A DNA stretch of 64,000 nucleotides from Candidatus Gastranaerophilales bacterium (GTDB lineage Bacteria > Cyanobacteriota > Vampirovibrionia > Gastranaerophilales > Gastranaerophilaceae), in assembly GCA_944325885.1 (NCBI GenBank), contig CALVBT010000001.1, positions 186,001 through 250,000 of the forward strand. Direction: 5' to 3'. Shown one piece after another: positions 8,463 through 17,422 of the stretch. The position numbers and the translations under genes were made by a program. Every line of letters begins with the position of its first letter. Positions within the stretch are counted from its first letter, which is position 1. Under the pieces are notes generated by a model, which saw only the letters and a program-made list of their open reading frames with translations, ran no database searches and was not told the DNA's origin.

Positions 8463-11381
8463 TTAACCTGTAATAAGGTTTGGTATCAGTTCACACATTA
8501 AATAATAAACTATGTGTTCTTTCATAAATTCACGGGCATTTTCAGGCTGTGAATTGTCCTGTATAAAATCAACCGCACCTTTAAAGCATTTTAGATAATC
8601 AATTATATTTTCTGTTGGAATCTCATACATCAAAAGTCTTAAAAGTTCCATTTGATTTTTCAGAGCAATATCTTTGTGATATTCAAATTTGAAACCTTCT
8701 TTGCTGTCGTATAAATCCTCAATCTTTTGCTTAATCGTATTTTCAAAAAATTCTGATGCTTCACTATCATTTAATCCTTTAGAATAATCCCTGTAGCGTT
8801 TTTCTATAAGAGGCTTTTTATTAATTACCTCTGCCTCAATACCTTTATCTTTTATGTATTTGAGAGAATCTTTTCTTGTATTTTCCAATACTGTTAAATC
8901 ATGTGTAATGTCAAATATTGTTTGATTCAGTGCAAATTCATTGGCTTTTGATTCCAGCGGATATTTTTTATCAAATTCTTTGTTTATATTTGTAAATAGT
9001 TGTTTGATACCCTCTTTTACCTTTTCTGTTAAATCGTCTTGTTGTTTTAATTTATCTATCAGCTTTGATTCTATGCTTATAAAGGCGGTTAAGGTATTTT
9101 TATCTATGTCCGGATGATTCAAAATAAAGTCTGTTAGTTTTTCTTGAAACTCCGGACTATAGCAGCGCATTTCTTCTTTCAGAAGGATTCTTGCTGCATT
9201 TTTGACAGATTTTTCTGATGAAAGATTTAGATTATATTTTCTGTTTAAAACATTTTTTGTTTTGCCTGCTTTTTGATTTGCATCAGGACTTAATTGCGTT
9301 TTTTGCTCGGGTTCTTCTTGTTTTGAGTGATTCTTCATTACAAATATAAAATAATCTATTGCAATATGTTCAAGTATGTTGTTGTGCAGTTCAGGCTGTT
9401 TGTTTTGTTTTAAAAATTTTATGTATGCATTGTAATTTTGGATAAATTTTATACTTTCATTTCTGAATTTTGTGCTGTTTGCTATACCGTTTTCAATAGT
9501 TGACACGTTTATGTCAAAGTTTTCCGGCAGAGTATAGAATTCGGATTTGTGTGTGCATAGGTATTTCAGCATTTCAATAACTGCTTTATTCAAAAATTCA
9601 AGAGAATCGTTTGTGTTCATTGGTTTTGCCAGTTTTTTAAACTGTTGATTTAGGGTTTGTTTTGTTTTTATCAACTCTTCTTTGAGTTCCGGCACTGCTT
9701 TAATTTGGTCGTAGGCATCGCCTCTTTCTCCAAAAAATACTTTGGGATCTCTTGTGCTTTGGAATAAAAATTCGTTGAGCAAAAATTCATTTGTTTTTGC
9801 GAGCAGTGTATTTTGTTCATCAAATTTGTGGTTCAGGTCTTCTGATTTTTGGTGGAAATCATTTATTATTTTTACTAATTCATCATCATTTACCTTCAAA
9901 ATTTCTTTTGCATCCGGTCGTTGAAGAATTACTGAAAGCTGTTTTGTTTTAAAATCATTGTTTCTTGTCATGAACTCAAAAAGAGCCTTTGCAAAAGTAT
10001 CAGGATATATTTGTATTAATTTTAATTCATTTTGTCTGAACAGTTTATTGATATCTTTTCTTGAATAATTTTCAAACTTGAATAAATCAGATTGTTTATT
10101 ATTATTTGATATGTCGTTTTCTTTGTTTTTTTGTATTTCCTGCGGTTCTGCTGGTTTTGGGGCAAGTTTTTGCATTTCTTGTCTTTGGTGTTGTTTTATT
10201 TTTGCTTTTTCAAGAATTTTTGCTTTTAATTCCAGTGCAAGATTCAGCAGATTTTCGAGATTTTGCGGATTTTCTTTGTCGTAGTATGCAGTTTCAAAAT
10301 CGGAAATTGTATCCCTTGTGGCTTTTGAATACTGCTCTTTAAAATCTGGATCTTTGTTCCAGAATTCCAGCATAATTTCTCTTGATTTTTCAGCAAAGGT
10401 TGGAAAATCCTGATTAAATTCTTCGTCATTCATTTTGTCCGCAAAAATCTGGCTCAGCCTTTCTGAAAAGCCAATCTTTGCTGCAGCTATGGTCATAATT
10501 TGGCCCTGAAATTTTGTAAAGATAGAATCGGCAAATTCTTTGCCTTCCATCATTTTTTGGATTTGTTCTTCTCTTTCGATTTCGTTGAGGCCTGCCCACC
10601 ATTTTTTTGAGGCGATGCTTAGTTTTTCTTTTGTTTCTTCTGATACTGTTCTGGGTGTTTCAGAGGGCTTTCTTACAGGCGGAACATATTCTTTGTCGTT
10701 TCTTGTTGCAAGAAATGAGTTGTAGTAAGAAAGGTTCGGGTATCTTACGCCCATTGCCCTGAGAGTAGAGTCTGTAAAGTATCTTCCGTCTTTTATTCCC
10801 AGTTCTTTTTTTATTTCATCTGTAGCATCGTTGTCAAAGTCTTTGTTTATTTCGTCTATAGTTTTTCCTTCAATATAGACCTTTTTCAAAAGATAGAGTG
10901 CAAGGTCTTTTTCTTCTTTGTTTTTAAAGACAGGGGTGTTGCTTGTTTGTTTGTCCCATCTCAAAAGCAGCAGTATACCGTGTGAGGCCTTTGTATCATC
11001 GAATGATTTTAGATTTTTAAACAACGGCTCATCCGGATACATTTCTTTTACTTCATCAACAGTGTCGGCAATTTTTATGTATTCAAAAGCTTGTCTTTGC
11101 AATTGTGCCGGCGGCATGTGGCGTCTTGTTTCGTAGTCTTCAAAAAGATAGTTCCTGACGGTATCAGGCATATTATTTCTGTTAAATTCCTGTTCGTAAA
11201 AATTTTCAGGAGTTCTGTTGAGCCTTGCCTTAAAGCTCAGTGCATTTATGTCATAGTTTTGGTAGTCAAAGTAGCTGCCTGCTTTTATCGGCGATTGTAC
11301 ATAACTTTTATTTGTTTGATTCTTTTTATTGTTATTTTTTGAAAAATTAAAATTTAGTGCGTAATTTAGGCCTATTTTCAT
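8463..11381 (-). CDS. Large unknown protein (972 residues) with 'SFKA' N-terminal motif
   Basis: No full-length family recognised. The first 45 residues are Asn/Lys-rich low complexity, leading to 'ALSFKARLNRTPENF'. Around residues 240-280 a segment, 'SEETKEKLSIASKKWW' followed by 'AGLNEIEREEQIQKMM', resembles NUMOD3-type helical motifs otherwise found beside homing-nuclease domains, but there is no nuclease domain. The rest is mostly charged alpha helix with several coiled-coil-like stretches and no membrane segment or signal peptide. The short 'SFKA' element recurs near the N-termini of two other unknown proteins here (43479 and 44333 genes). An AGGAT site precedes the ATG. It could be a secreted or structural lineage-specific protein; function unknown. 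Confidence 0.85.
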   Translation of the reverse strand: MKIGLNYALNFNFSKNNNKKNQTNKSYVQSPIKAGSYFDYQNYDINALSFKARLNRTPENFYEQEFNRNNMPDTVRNYLFEDYETRRHMPPAQLQRQAFEYIKIADTVDEVKEMYPDEPLFKNLKSFDDTKASHGILLLLRWDKQTSNTPVFKNKEEKDLALYLLKKVYIEGKTIDEINKDFDNDATDEIKKELGIKDGRYFTDSTLRAMGVRYPNLSYYNSFLATRNDKEYVPPVRKPSETPRTVSEETKEKLSIASKKWWAGLNEIEREEQIQKMMEGKEFADSIFTKFQGQIMTIAAAKIGFSERLSQIFADKMNDEEFNQDFPTFAEKSREIMLEFWNKDPDFKEQYSKATRDTISDFETAYYDKENPQNLENLLNLALELKAKILEKAKIKQHQRQEMQKLAPKPAEPQEIQKNKENDISNNNKQSDLFKFENYSRKDINKLFRQNELKLIQIYPDTFAKALFEFMTRNNDFKTKQLSVILQRPDAKEILKVNDDELVKIINDFHQKSEDLNHKFDEQNTLLAKTNEFLLNEFLFQSTRDPKVFFGERGDAYDQIKAVPELKEELIKTKQTLNQQFKKLAKPMNTNDSLEFLNKAVIEMLKYLCTHKSEFYTLPENFDINVSTIENGIANSTKFRNESIKFIQNYNAYIKFLKQNKQPELHNNILEHIAIDYFIFVMKNHSKQEEPEQKTQLSPDANQKAGKTKNVLNRKYNLNLSSEKSVKNAARILLKEEMRCYSPEFQEKLTDFILNHPDIDKNTLTAFISIESKLIDKLKQQDDLTEKVKEGIKQLFTNINKEFDKKYPLESKANEFALNQTIFDITHDLTVLENTRKDSLKYIKDKGIEAEVINKKPLIEKRYRDYSKGLNDSEASEFFENTIKQKIEDLYDSKEGFKFEYHKDIALKNQMELLRLLMYEIPTENIIDYLKCFKGAVDFIQDNSQPENAREFMKEHIVYYLMCELIPNLITG

Positions 11382-11491
11382 TTAAAATTTATCCTCGCTG
11401 TTATTTTATATATTATATAATGTTTGTAAAAATATAATTTGCTAGTTTATATGCTATAATTTTTACAAATAATAAAAATGGAGTGTTTGTT

Positions 11492-11992
11492 ATGGAATAT
11501 AGAGGTAAGGCTTTCAAATTTGGTGACAATATATCAACTGACCACATTGCACCGGGAAGGCTCTTTCATTTGCGTTCTGATTTAAACGAGTTTGCAAAAC
11601 ATGTACTGGAAGACGCTGATGAAACTTTTGCCTCCAGAATGAAAAAGGGTGATTTTGTTGTTGCAGGCAACAATTTTGGCCTTGGCTCTTCAAGAGAGCA
11701 TGCTCCTCAGATTATAAAAATAGCGGGTGTAAGTGCTGTTCTTGCAAAGTCATTTGCCAGAATTTTTTACAGAAATGCTATCAATATCGGTCTTTTGTTA
11801 ATCGAATGCGATACAGACAAAATTAATGACGCTGATGAACTCGAAGTCGACATAAAAAAAGGTGTTGTGAAAAACCTTACTCAAGGTACTGAAATAACGT
11901 TTTCTCCGCTTCCTGATGTTATGATTAAGCTCTTAAACGACGGCGGTTTAATAGAACATTTGAAAAAACACGGCGATTTTGACCTTGTTTAA
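11492..11992 (+). CDS. leuD: LeuD-type small subunit of isopropylmalate dehydratase / aconitase-like hydrolyase
   Basis: 166 residues forming the swivel domain of the aconitase superfamily. Motifs: 'FKFGDNISTDHIAPG' and 'GNNFGLGSSREHAPQ', whose SSRE serine and arginine belong to the active site, and 'AKSFARIFYRNAINIG'. It would pair with a large Fe-S subunit to isomerise 2- to 3-isopropylmalate in leucine synthesis, but no leuC is in the window. The 'STDHI' element and 'RLFHLRS' specificity loop are a little aconitase- or homoaconitase-like, so a related substrate is possible. An in-frame GTG exists at 11483, but GGAG at the right distance favours the ATG at 11492. The stop overlaps the thioesterase stop. 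Confidence 0.82.
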   Translation: MEYRGKAFKFGDNISTDHIAPGRLFHLRSDLNEFAKHVLEDADETFASRMKKGDFVVAGNNFGLGSSREHAPQIIKIAGVSAVLAKSFARIFYRNAINIGLLLIECDTDKINDADELEVDIKKGVVKNLTQGTEITFSPLPDVMIKLLNDGGLIEHLKKHGDFDLV

Positions 11993-12405
11993 ACAGCAGC
12001 TTTTGCTGTATAGGCTTCTGTAATATAGGCAGGCAGTCGTCTGAACATTTTGTTTGTTTTTGTATCTACTGCCACACATGTTACTGTTGCAACTATATTA
12101 ACAATGCCTGTTTCTTTATTTTTTAATGTTTGTTTAAAAACTATTGCACTCGGTCTGAGTTCCTCTATTTCTGTTTCCAAAAGGAGGTTTTCATCGAGTT
12201 TTGCGGACACTTTGTATTTTATGTTCAATTCAACAACAGGGAGCAGGCAGCCGTCTTCTTGCATTTGTTTTAAATCCAGCCCCATAACTTTGTCCGTAAA
12301 TTCTATTCTTCCTGCTTCGAGCCATCTGAGATAAGCTCCATGCCATACTACACCGTATGCATCTGTGTCTGCGTAATATACTCTTATTTCATCAACGTGT
12401 TTCAT
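11989..12405 (-). CDS. YbgC/FadM-type acyl-CoA thioesterase
   Basis: 138 residues, a single hotdog domain. The N-terminal signature 'VYYADTDAYGVVWHGAYLRW' contains the catalytic Asp (D15) and the Gly/His/Tyr positions of the 4-hydroxybenzoyl-CoA/YbgC thioesterase family, which hydrolyse short or modified acyl-CoAs as tetramers. An in-frame TTG two codons earlier exists, but the ATG at 12405 has better spacing from AGAG. It is last in a possible minus-strand run behind the M16 proteases, PilZ and TPR genes. The stop overlaps the leuD stop by 4 bases. Confidence 0.88.
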   Translation of the reverse strand: MKHVDEIRVYYADTDAYGVVWHGAYLRWLEAGRIEFTDKVMGLDLKQMQEDGCLLPVVELNIKYKVSAKLDENLLLETEIEELRPSAIVFKQTLKNKETGIVNIVATVTCVAVDTKTNKMFRRLPAYITEAYTAKAAV

Positions 12406-12444
12406 TTTCAATATCTCTTGTGCTTTTGTGATGGCGATAGTTGT

Positions 12445-14046
12445 TTATGAATCAAAAAGCCCCTGAATCTTGTCTGTGATTTCCTGAGGGTCAAGTTCAT
12501 TTGTTACATTATTCAAATCCATTGCTATTTGATAAAGTTTTGCTGCTTCTACTTTGTCGCCTTTTATTGCTACGGAACGGCCAAGGTTGTAATGTGCCAG
12601 TGCGTAGTTTGGATTGTATTTTATTGCTTTTTCAAACAGTTCTATTGCCGGCTGCACTCTTCCAAGGTCGTCAAGATAAATTACACCGAGGTTGTTGTAT
12701 GCAATGTCATAAGTGGGGTCATATTTTATGGACAGTTCGTATTCTTTGATTGCCTCATCAATATCCCCTTTGCCCCAGTGTAAAAATCCGAGGTTGCAAT
12801 GTATTTTTGCATTTGTCGGATCCAGCTCCAATGCTCTTCTGTATACGGAAAGCGCATTGTTGTATTCCTGTTTGTCATAAAAGGCACTGCCTAGGTTTAT
12901 AAAGATATCTATATCAGTCGGGGTTAAAAGATATGCAGACTGGTAAGCACTAATTGCCGCATCTGTATTTTTTTCTGATTCCTGAAAAACAAATCCCAGT
13001 GTCTGCGCTATTACACTTGTCCATTCAGGACGGGGATTGAGTGTAATTGCATTTTGATAATGTGCAATTGCTTCCTGTGATTCTCCTTTTAGATACAAAA
13101 TATTAGCAAGGTTGCTGTGATATTCAGCTGCGTTGGGCTGAATTTCGATAAGTTTTTCGTAAGTTTCCACAGCACTGTCCAAATCGCCCAGCTCTTCGTA
13201 TACAGAGCATAATGAACGATAGGCTGTGATGTTCAGACTATCTATAATAATAGCCATTTTGTATTCAAGTATTGCATCTTCGTATCTGCCTATGGCTCTG
13301 TATATGTCACCCAGAAGGCAGTATAAAAGAATAAATCCGGGAGCTTTTTCAAGAGCTTCTCTATACAGGTCAATTGCTTCATTTATGCCGTTTCGGGCTA
13401 CCATTATCCAGCCTTTAAACAGCATTGGCAAAAATTGAAAATATGACAAAACTTTTCCGACGCTTTTTATTGCATGTTTGTCAAAAGGCAGTGTCAAAAT
13501 GGACAACAACAGTTCTTTGTGTCTGTTGAGTTTTGTTTTAAAGTTTTTGACAGACATTACCCTGTAAAGGTTGTATCTCAAAAAATGCGCTCTGGCTGAT
13601 GAAAATGGTCTTAGTTTTATTGATTTTTGTGCATAATCCATTGCATCAGGGAAGTGAGCCTTTTTTGTGTGGCAGCATGCCAGCATATAGTAGGATTGTG
13701 CATTTTTTGCATTTTTTTCTGTTGCAAGGTTAAAGTAGTTTATGGCTCTGTCTATTTCATTTTTATAATAAAAAGCCATTCCTATTTTGAAGTATAATTC
13801 ATCGGAGTTTATATAAGACTCCAAAGCTCTTTGATATTCTGTAATAGCCTCATCAATATACTGTCTGGCCTGATGGATATCAAGGTGCCATTCTATGAAC
13901 AAATCGCCGAGTTTTACGTGCAATTCGGCATTTGTCGGGTCTTTTGCAAGTTCAATCTGGCATTTTTCTATCTCTTTTTGCAGATTGTTTGTCGGCCCGT
14001 TATGTTTTTTAGTATTTTTTTCTCTGTGCTGTAATATCTTAAACAT
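12445..14046 (-). CDS. TPR-repeat protein (533 residues)
   Basis: Almost entirely tetratricopeptide repeats: about a dozen 34-residue units, recognisable by the W/L-G-Y-A-F-A-P pattern. Examples are 'AELHVKLGDLFIEW', 'ELYFKIGMAFYYK', 'ILLYCLLGDIYRAIGRYEDA', 'EYHSNLANILYLKGESQEA' and 'AKIHCNLGFLHWGKGDIDEA'. No signal peptide or membrane segment, so cytoplasmic. A basic linker at about 185-220 interrupts the array. TPR arrays are protein-protein scaffolds; the partner is unknown, although the PilZ protein encoded just upstream is a natural candidate. A second, shorter TPR protein is encoded at 61328. Confidence 0.9.
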   Translation of the reverse strand: MFKILQHREKNTKKHNGPTNNLQKEIEKCQIELAKDPTNAELHVKLGDLFIEWHLDIHQARQYIDEAITEYQRALESYINSDELYFKIGMAFYYKNEIDRAINYFNLATEKNAKNAQSYYMLACCHTKKAHFPDAMDYAQKSIKLRPFSSARAHFLRYNLYRVMSVKNFKTKLNRHKELLLSILTLPFDKHAIKSVGKVLSYFQFLPMLFKGWIMVARNGINEAIDLYREALEKAPGFILLYCLLGDIYRAIGRYEDAILEYKMAIIIDSLNITAYRSLCSVYEELGDLDSAVETYEKLIEIQPNAAEYHSNLANILYLKGESQEAIAHYQNAITLNPRPEWTSVIAQTLGFVFQESEKNTDAAISAYQSAYLLTPTDIDIFINLGSAFYDKQEYNNALSVYRRALELDPTNAKIHCNLGFLHWGKGDIDEAIKEYELSIKYDPTYDIAYNNLGVIYLDDLGRVQPAIELFEKAIKYNPNYALAHYNLGRSVAIKGDKVEAAKLYQIAMDLNNVTNELDPQEITDKIQGLFDS

Positions 14047-14133
14047 GTTTATTTTTATACTTCACTTTACTTTAATATTAAAATACTTGTCCTTTTTTTG
14101 CAAACTTGAAACATTGCATCGGACTGTTATTTC

Positions 14134-14748
14134 TCAATCCTTTCTGTTTTGGGATTGTTCTATCTTTATACATTTTTGTATAATTTTGTTTCTGTCTGCT
14201 TCGTCTATTTGTGTAAATTCCATAACATATTCGTTGGCTTTGTAGAAGTTTTTCTTTAATATTTGCCCCTGCATTTTTATCATAGGTTCAAAATTTGTCA
14301 AACGCAGCTGAGCATTAAAAATTTGTTCTGCCTTCAAGTTAGTATCTGTCAGAAATCTGACTCCGCCGCCTGAGAGGTCTACTGTTTGTGTTTTTATATT
14401 ACCCTCTTCTCTTACAAGGAAAAAGTCTGTAATATAAGGCATTCTGAAATATTTTCTGCGTTGTATTATCTGGTGCTGTTCGTTGTACTCAATTACGAGC
14501 TTTCCGTCAAAAGGCGCATCATACACTATTGACTCAAAAATCATAATACCTGTGAAACTGTACAAAAATGCTTTTATTTCTGTTCCTTCACTCAAATATG
14601 GCGCAAATTCGTTTTTTGAAGCAGGAAACGACAGTGTGAGTCTGTCAGAATCAGGCTCTAAAATATAGCAGTCTATTATAGTTTTTTTGCTGCCGGTTTC
14701 TACTTCTATCTGGACTTTTTGTCCTCTTTTTATGGGATTTTGTACCAT
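14134..14748 (-). CDS. PilZ-domain protein, YcgR-like c-di-GMP receptor
   Basis: 204 residues in two parts. The N-terminal YcgR-N-like barrel (about 5-90) starts 'PIKRGQKVQIEVETGS'. The PilZ domain (about 95-200) carries both c-di-GMP-binding motifs: R98-x3-R102 in 'QRRKYFRMP' and D124-x-S-x2-G in 'VDLSGGGVRF'. Both are intact, so binding of c-di-GMP is expected. YcgR-type proteins brake flagella or adjust secretion and polysaccharide systems; no flagellar genes are seen. The ATG lies 2 bases after the stop of the M16B gene, implying translational coupling with the protease pair. Confidence 0.9.
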   Translation of the reverse strand: MVQNPIKRGQKVQIEVETGSKKTIIDCYILEPDSDRLTLSFPASKNEFAPYLSEGTEIKAFLYSFTGIMIFESIVYDAPFDGKLVIEYNEQHQIIQRRKYFRMPYITDFFLVREEGNIKTQTVDLSGGGVRFLTDTNLKAEQIFNAQLRLTNFEPMIKMQGQILKKNFYKANEYVMEFTQIDEADRNKIIQKCIKIEQSQNRKD

Positions 14749-14749
14749 T

Positions 14750-15979
14750 TTATATCTCTTTCAGGTATTTTTCAGGTGCCAGTATCGTCAGAACATAAGG
14801 GCCGTTAAAACACAGGTTTGCAACCCTTTGTATATCTTCTATTGTGACTTCTTTTATCATATTGGTTAATTTTTCTTCAAAATCAGCACCTAGCCCCTTG
14901 TCTTCATAAAAAGCCATAAGGCTGGATTGTTGAAGGTTAGTTTCCGTAAAGAACTGTCTTTTTCCTATCAGGTTGTTTTTTGCGCTTTCCAGTTCTTCTT
15001 TTGTAACAGGTATGTTTTTTATTTTATCCAGCTCAACTTTAAATCCGTCAAGCGAGGTTTTAATATTTTTAGGTTCTGTTGCTATGTAAACGTTAAAAAG
15101 AGCTGATTTTTCTTTTGTTTCATAGCCGCTTCTTACTACATAAGCCAGACCCTTTTTGTCCCTCAGTTCAAGAAACAGTCTTGATGATAGGCCGCTGGAG
15201 CCTAAAAGGGTATTCATAACCATAATGGCCGGATAATCTTTGTCATACAAGCTCGGAACATGCCAGCCCTGAATAATTTGAGCCTGAGATGCATCGTCTT
15301 TTGTTATTTTTATTACTTGATTTTCTTTCAACTCCGGAACAGACAGCTTGCAAACCGCATCGGGGTTGTTAGGTATATCGCCAAAGTATTTTTTTAGCAG
15401 CCCGATTATTTTTTCTTCTTCAAAGTCACCGACTACGCTAATGACTTTTGATGATTCATTCAGCAGCTTTTTGTAGGCTTCTTCAACGTCTTGTTTTGTC
15501 AAATTGTCTATCTCTTCTGCTATTTTAGAGTCAGAGTTGCCATAAGGGTGGTCTTTGTATATGTTGCGGTAAAAACTGTCCAGAGCTTTTGCTTTTGGCT
15601 CATCCAGTTCTGCACTGATTTCTCCCTTAAGTTTTAAAACTTCCTTATCAAATTTTTCAAGGGTAGAATTTTTGATGATATCAGATAAAATTTCAAGCCC
15701 TTTTTCTATGTCTTCGTTAAGACACTGCAGTTTTAGCCTTATAAAGTCATATTTCATTTCCGAGTAACAATCAATAGCGTTTTCGTCCAGTTCTTTGACA
15801 AGTTGCTCGTCGTCACGTTTTTTTGTTCCCTGCAAAAACAACTTATTCAAAACAGAATAAAGTCCGGCTTTTTTCTCCTCTTCTTCTATTTTGAGATAAA
15901 AGCATACTGCGTATCTCGGAGTATTTTTGTTGCATTTTAAAACTACCGGTATGGTGTTTTCTAATATAATTTTTTTCAT
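14750..15979 (-). CDS. M16 peptidase family protein, non-catalytic partner
   Basis: 409 residues with the duplicated M16 (insulinase/processing peptidase) fold. The HxxEH zinc motif is absent: the equivalent region reads 'GLYSVLNKLFLQGTKK'. The late Arg/Tyr segment typical of the partner subunit is present ('GLSSRLFLELRDKKGLAY'). In bacterial M16B systems an inactive subunit of this kind forms a heterodimer with the active one. It follows the catalytic M16 gene by 24 bases. There is no signal peptide, so the complex may be cytoplasmic or exported by another route. Confidence 0.88.
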   Translation of the reverse strand: MKKIILENTIPVVLKCNKNTPRYAVCFYLKIEEEEKKAGLYSVLNKLFLQGTKKRDDEQLVKELDENAIDCYSEMKYDFIRLKLQCLNEDIEKGLEILSDIIKNSTLEKFDKEVLKLKGEISAELDEPKAKALDSFYRNIYKDHPYGNSDSKIAEEIDNLTKQDVEEAYKKLLNESSKVISVVGDFEEEKIIGLLKKYFGDIPNNPDAVCKLSVPELKENQVIKITKDDASQAQIIQGWHVPSLYDKDYPAIMVMNTLLGSSGLSSRLFLELRDKKGLAYVVRSGYETKEKSALFNVYIATEPKNIKTSLDGFKVELDKIKNIPVTKEELESAKNNLIGKRQFFTETNLQQSSLMAFYEDKGLGADFEEKLTNMIKEVTIEDIQRVANLCFNGPYVLTILAPEKYLKEI

Positions 15980-16003
15980 TGTTAATCCTTTTTCTTTAAA
16001 CTT

Positions 16004-17338
16004 TTATTCAGGCAGCAACACTGTTGTTACTGAATTGTTGTGTTGCAGGTATTTTTTTGCAGTGTTGTTGACATCATCGAGCGTGTAGTTTTCCAGCTCT
16101 TCTAAGTATTTTTCAACAAGGCTCAAATCCTCGCAAACAGTCATATAAAAACCGATATTGTCAGCAATTTCAGAAACTTTTTCCGCATTATGTGCAAATT
16201 CTGCTTTTAGTTTCTTTTTCGCTTTTTTTAATTCGTCTTCTGTGATGTCACCGGCAAGTATTTTGTCCATTTCTTCATTAATTTGTTTTAAAGCCTCATC
16301 TTTTTTGTCAGCTTTGAAATTTGCCTCTATAAAGAAATTGCCGCCGTCTTTAAAGTTGTAAAAATCTGTACCTACAATATTGAACACAGGATCGTTTTGC
16401 TTTGCTATGAGATTTTGGTATAATCTGGAGCTTTGACCGTCGCCTAAAATAACATCTATTATTTCCAATCCTATGTTTTCTTTTATATCTTTTGCAACAG
16501 GTCCCAGCCATCCTGTTATAACAAAGCCTGTATTTATTTTGCCTTTTAGTTCAATAAGTTTTGCGCTCTGTACAGGTGTATCCAGAGTGTGCTGAGGGTT
16601 TTGATAGTTTTCTCTGCCTTTAAAGTCAAATTTTTCGCAAACTTTTTTCAATACAGCTTCGTGATCAAAATCACCAACGAGTATGGTTGTAATGTTATTT
16701 GGTGTGTAATGAGTCCTGTAATAATTGAGAATAGTTTCTCTCGGTATAGAGGCAATAGTTTCCGGAAAACCGATAACATCTCTTTTATAAGGATGGTTTG
16801 TGTACATATTGTGGTTTGTAGAATTATATATCTTTGTCCACGGCTGATCCTGCCTCATTCTTATTTCTTCTATAACAACGTGGCGTTCTCTTTTTTGTGC
16901 AACATTGTCATCGCCCAGTTTGAATGCAGGGCCGATTTCTTCTTCAGGTATAACAGGATCGAGCATCATATCAGCATGGAGTTCGATTGCTTCTTTAAAA
17001 TAAGCTCCATCAGGCCCTTGCGGCAGTGTTACATAGTAGAATGTATAATCCTTCCATGTAGCGGCATTTACAATAGCACCTTTGCCTTCAAGAGTTCTGT
17101 CAAAATAGCCTGCTTTGTGTTTGTGCGTGCCTTTGAACATCAAATGTTCCAAAAAATGAGATATACCGTTATTTTCATCATTTTCGTTGATAGAACCTGT
17201 TTTTACCCAGCTTGATATGTTAACAAGCCCGCCTTCTTTGTGAGCAAGCACAATTTTATGACCGTTTTCTCTTTCATAAATTTCTATTGGTCTTGTTAAA
17301 AACGGATATTGTATATCTTTTTTTATTATATTTTTCAC
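16004..17338 (-). CDS. M16 zinc peptidase, catalytic subunit
   Basis: 444 residues. The inverted zinc motif H61-x2-E64-H65 is intact ('GISHFLEHLMFKGTHKH'), followed by 'AIELHADMM', which should carry the third ligand. These proteases take unfolded peptides into a clam-shell chamber. Translation appears to start at GTG (17336-17338), supported by an AGAGGT site 7 bases upstream and no better ATG. It is first of a minus-strand run: M16 active, M16 inactive, PilZ, TPR, thioesterase. No signal peptide is seen. Confidence 0.92.
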   Translation of the reverse strand: MKNIIKKDIQYPFLTRPIEIYERENGHKIVLAHKEGGLVNISSWVKTGSINENDENNGISHFLEHLMFKGTHKHKAGYFDRTLEGKGAIVNAATWKDYTFYYVTLPQGPDGAYFKEAIELHADMMLDPVIPEEEIGPAFKLGDDNVAQKRERHVVIEEIRMRQDQPWTKIYNSTNHNMYTNHPYKRDVIGFPETIASIPRETILNYYRTHYTPNNITTILVGDFDHEAVLKKVCEKFDFKGRENYQNPQHTLDTPVQSAKLIELKGKINTGFVITGWLGPVAKDIKENIGLEIIDVILGDGQSSRLYQNLIAKQNDPVFNIVGTDFYNFKDGGNFFIEANFKADKKDEALKQINEEMDKILAGDITEDELKKAKKKLKAEFAHNAEKVSEIADNIGFYMTVCEDLSLVEKYLEELENYTLDDVNNTAKKYLQHNNSVTTVLLPE

Positions 17339-17422
17339 CTGATTAACCTCTATAATAATTCTACCTGTTTATTGTAGCAGATAATATCCTATTTTACACG
17401 TATATACGGTGTAGATTCCGCA

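Noticed and set aside
16589-17215. Long open frame (208 codons) on the plus strand
   Set aside because: It lies wholly antisense to the catalytic M16 peptidase gene, whose motifs are clear; the antisense translation has no family resemblance and an aromatic/Cys-rich composition typical of shadow frames.
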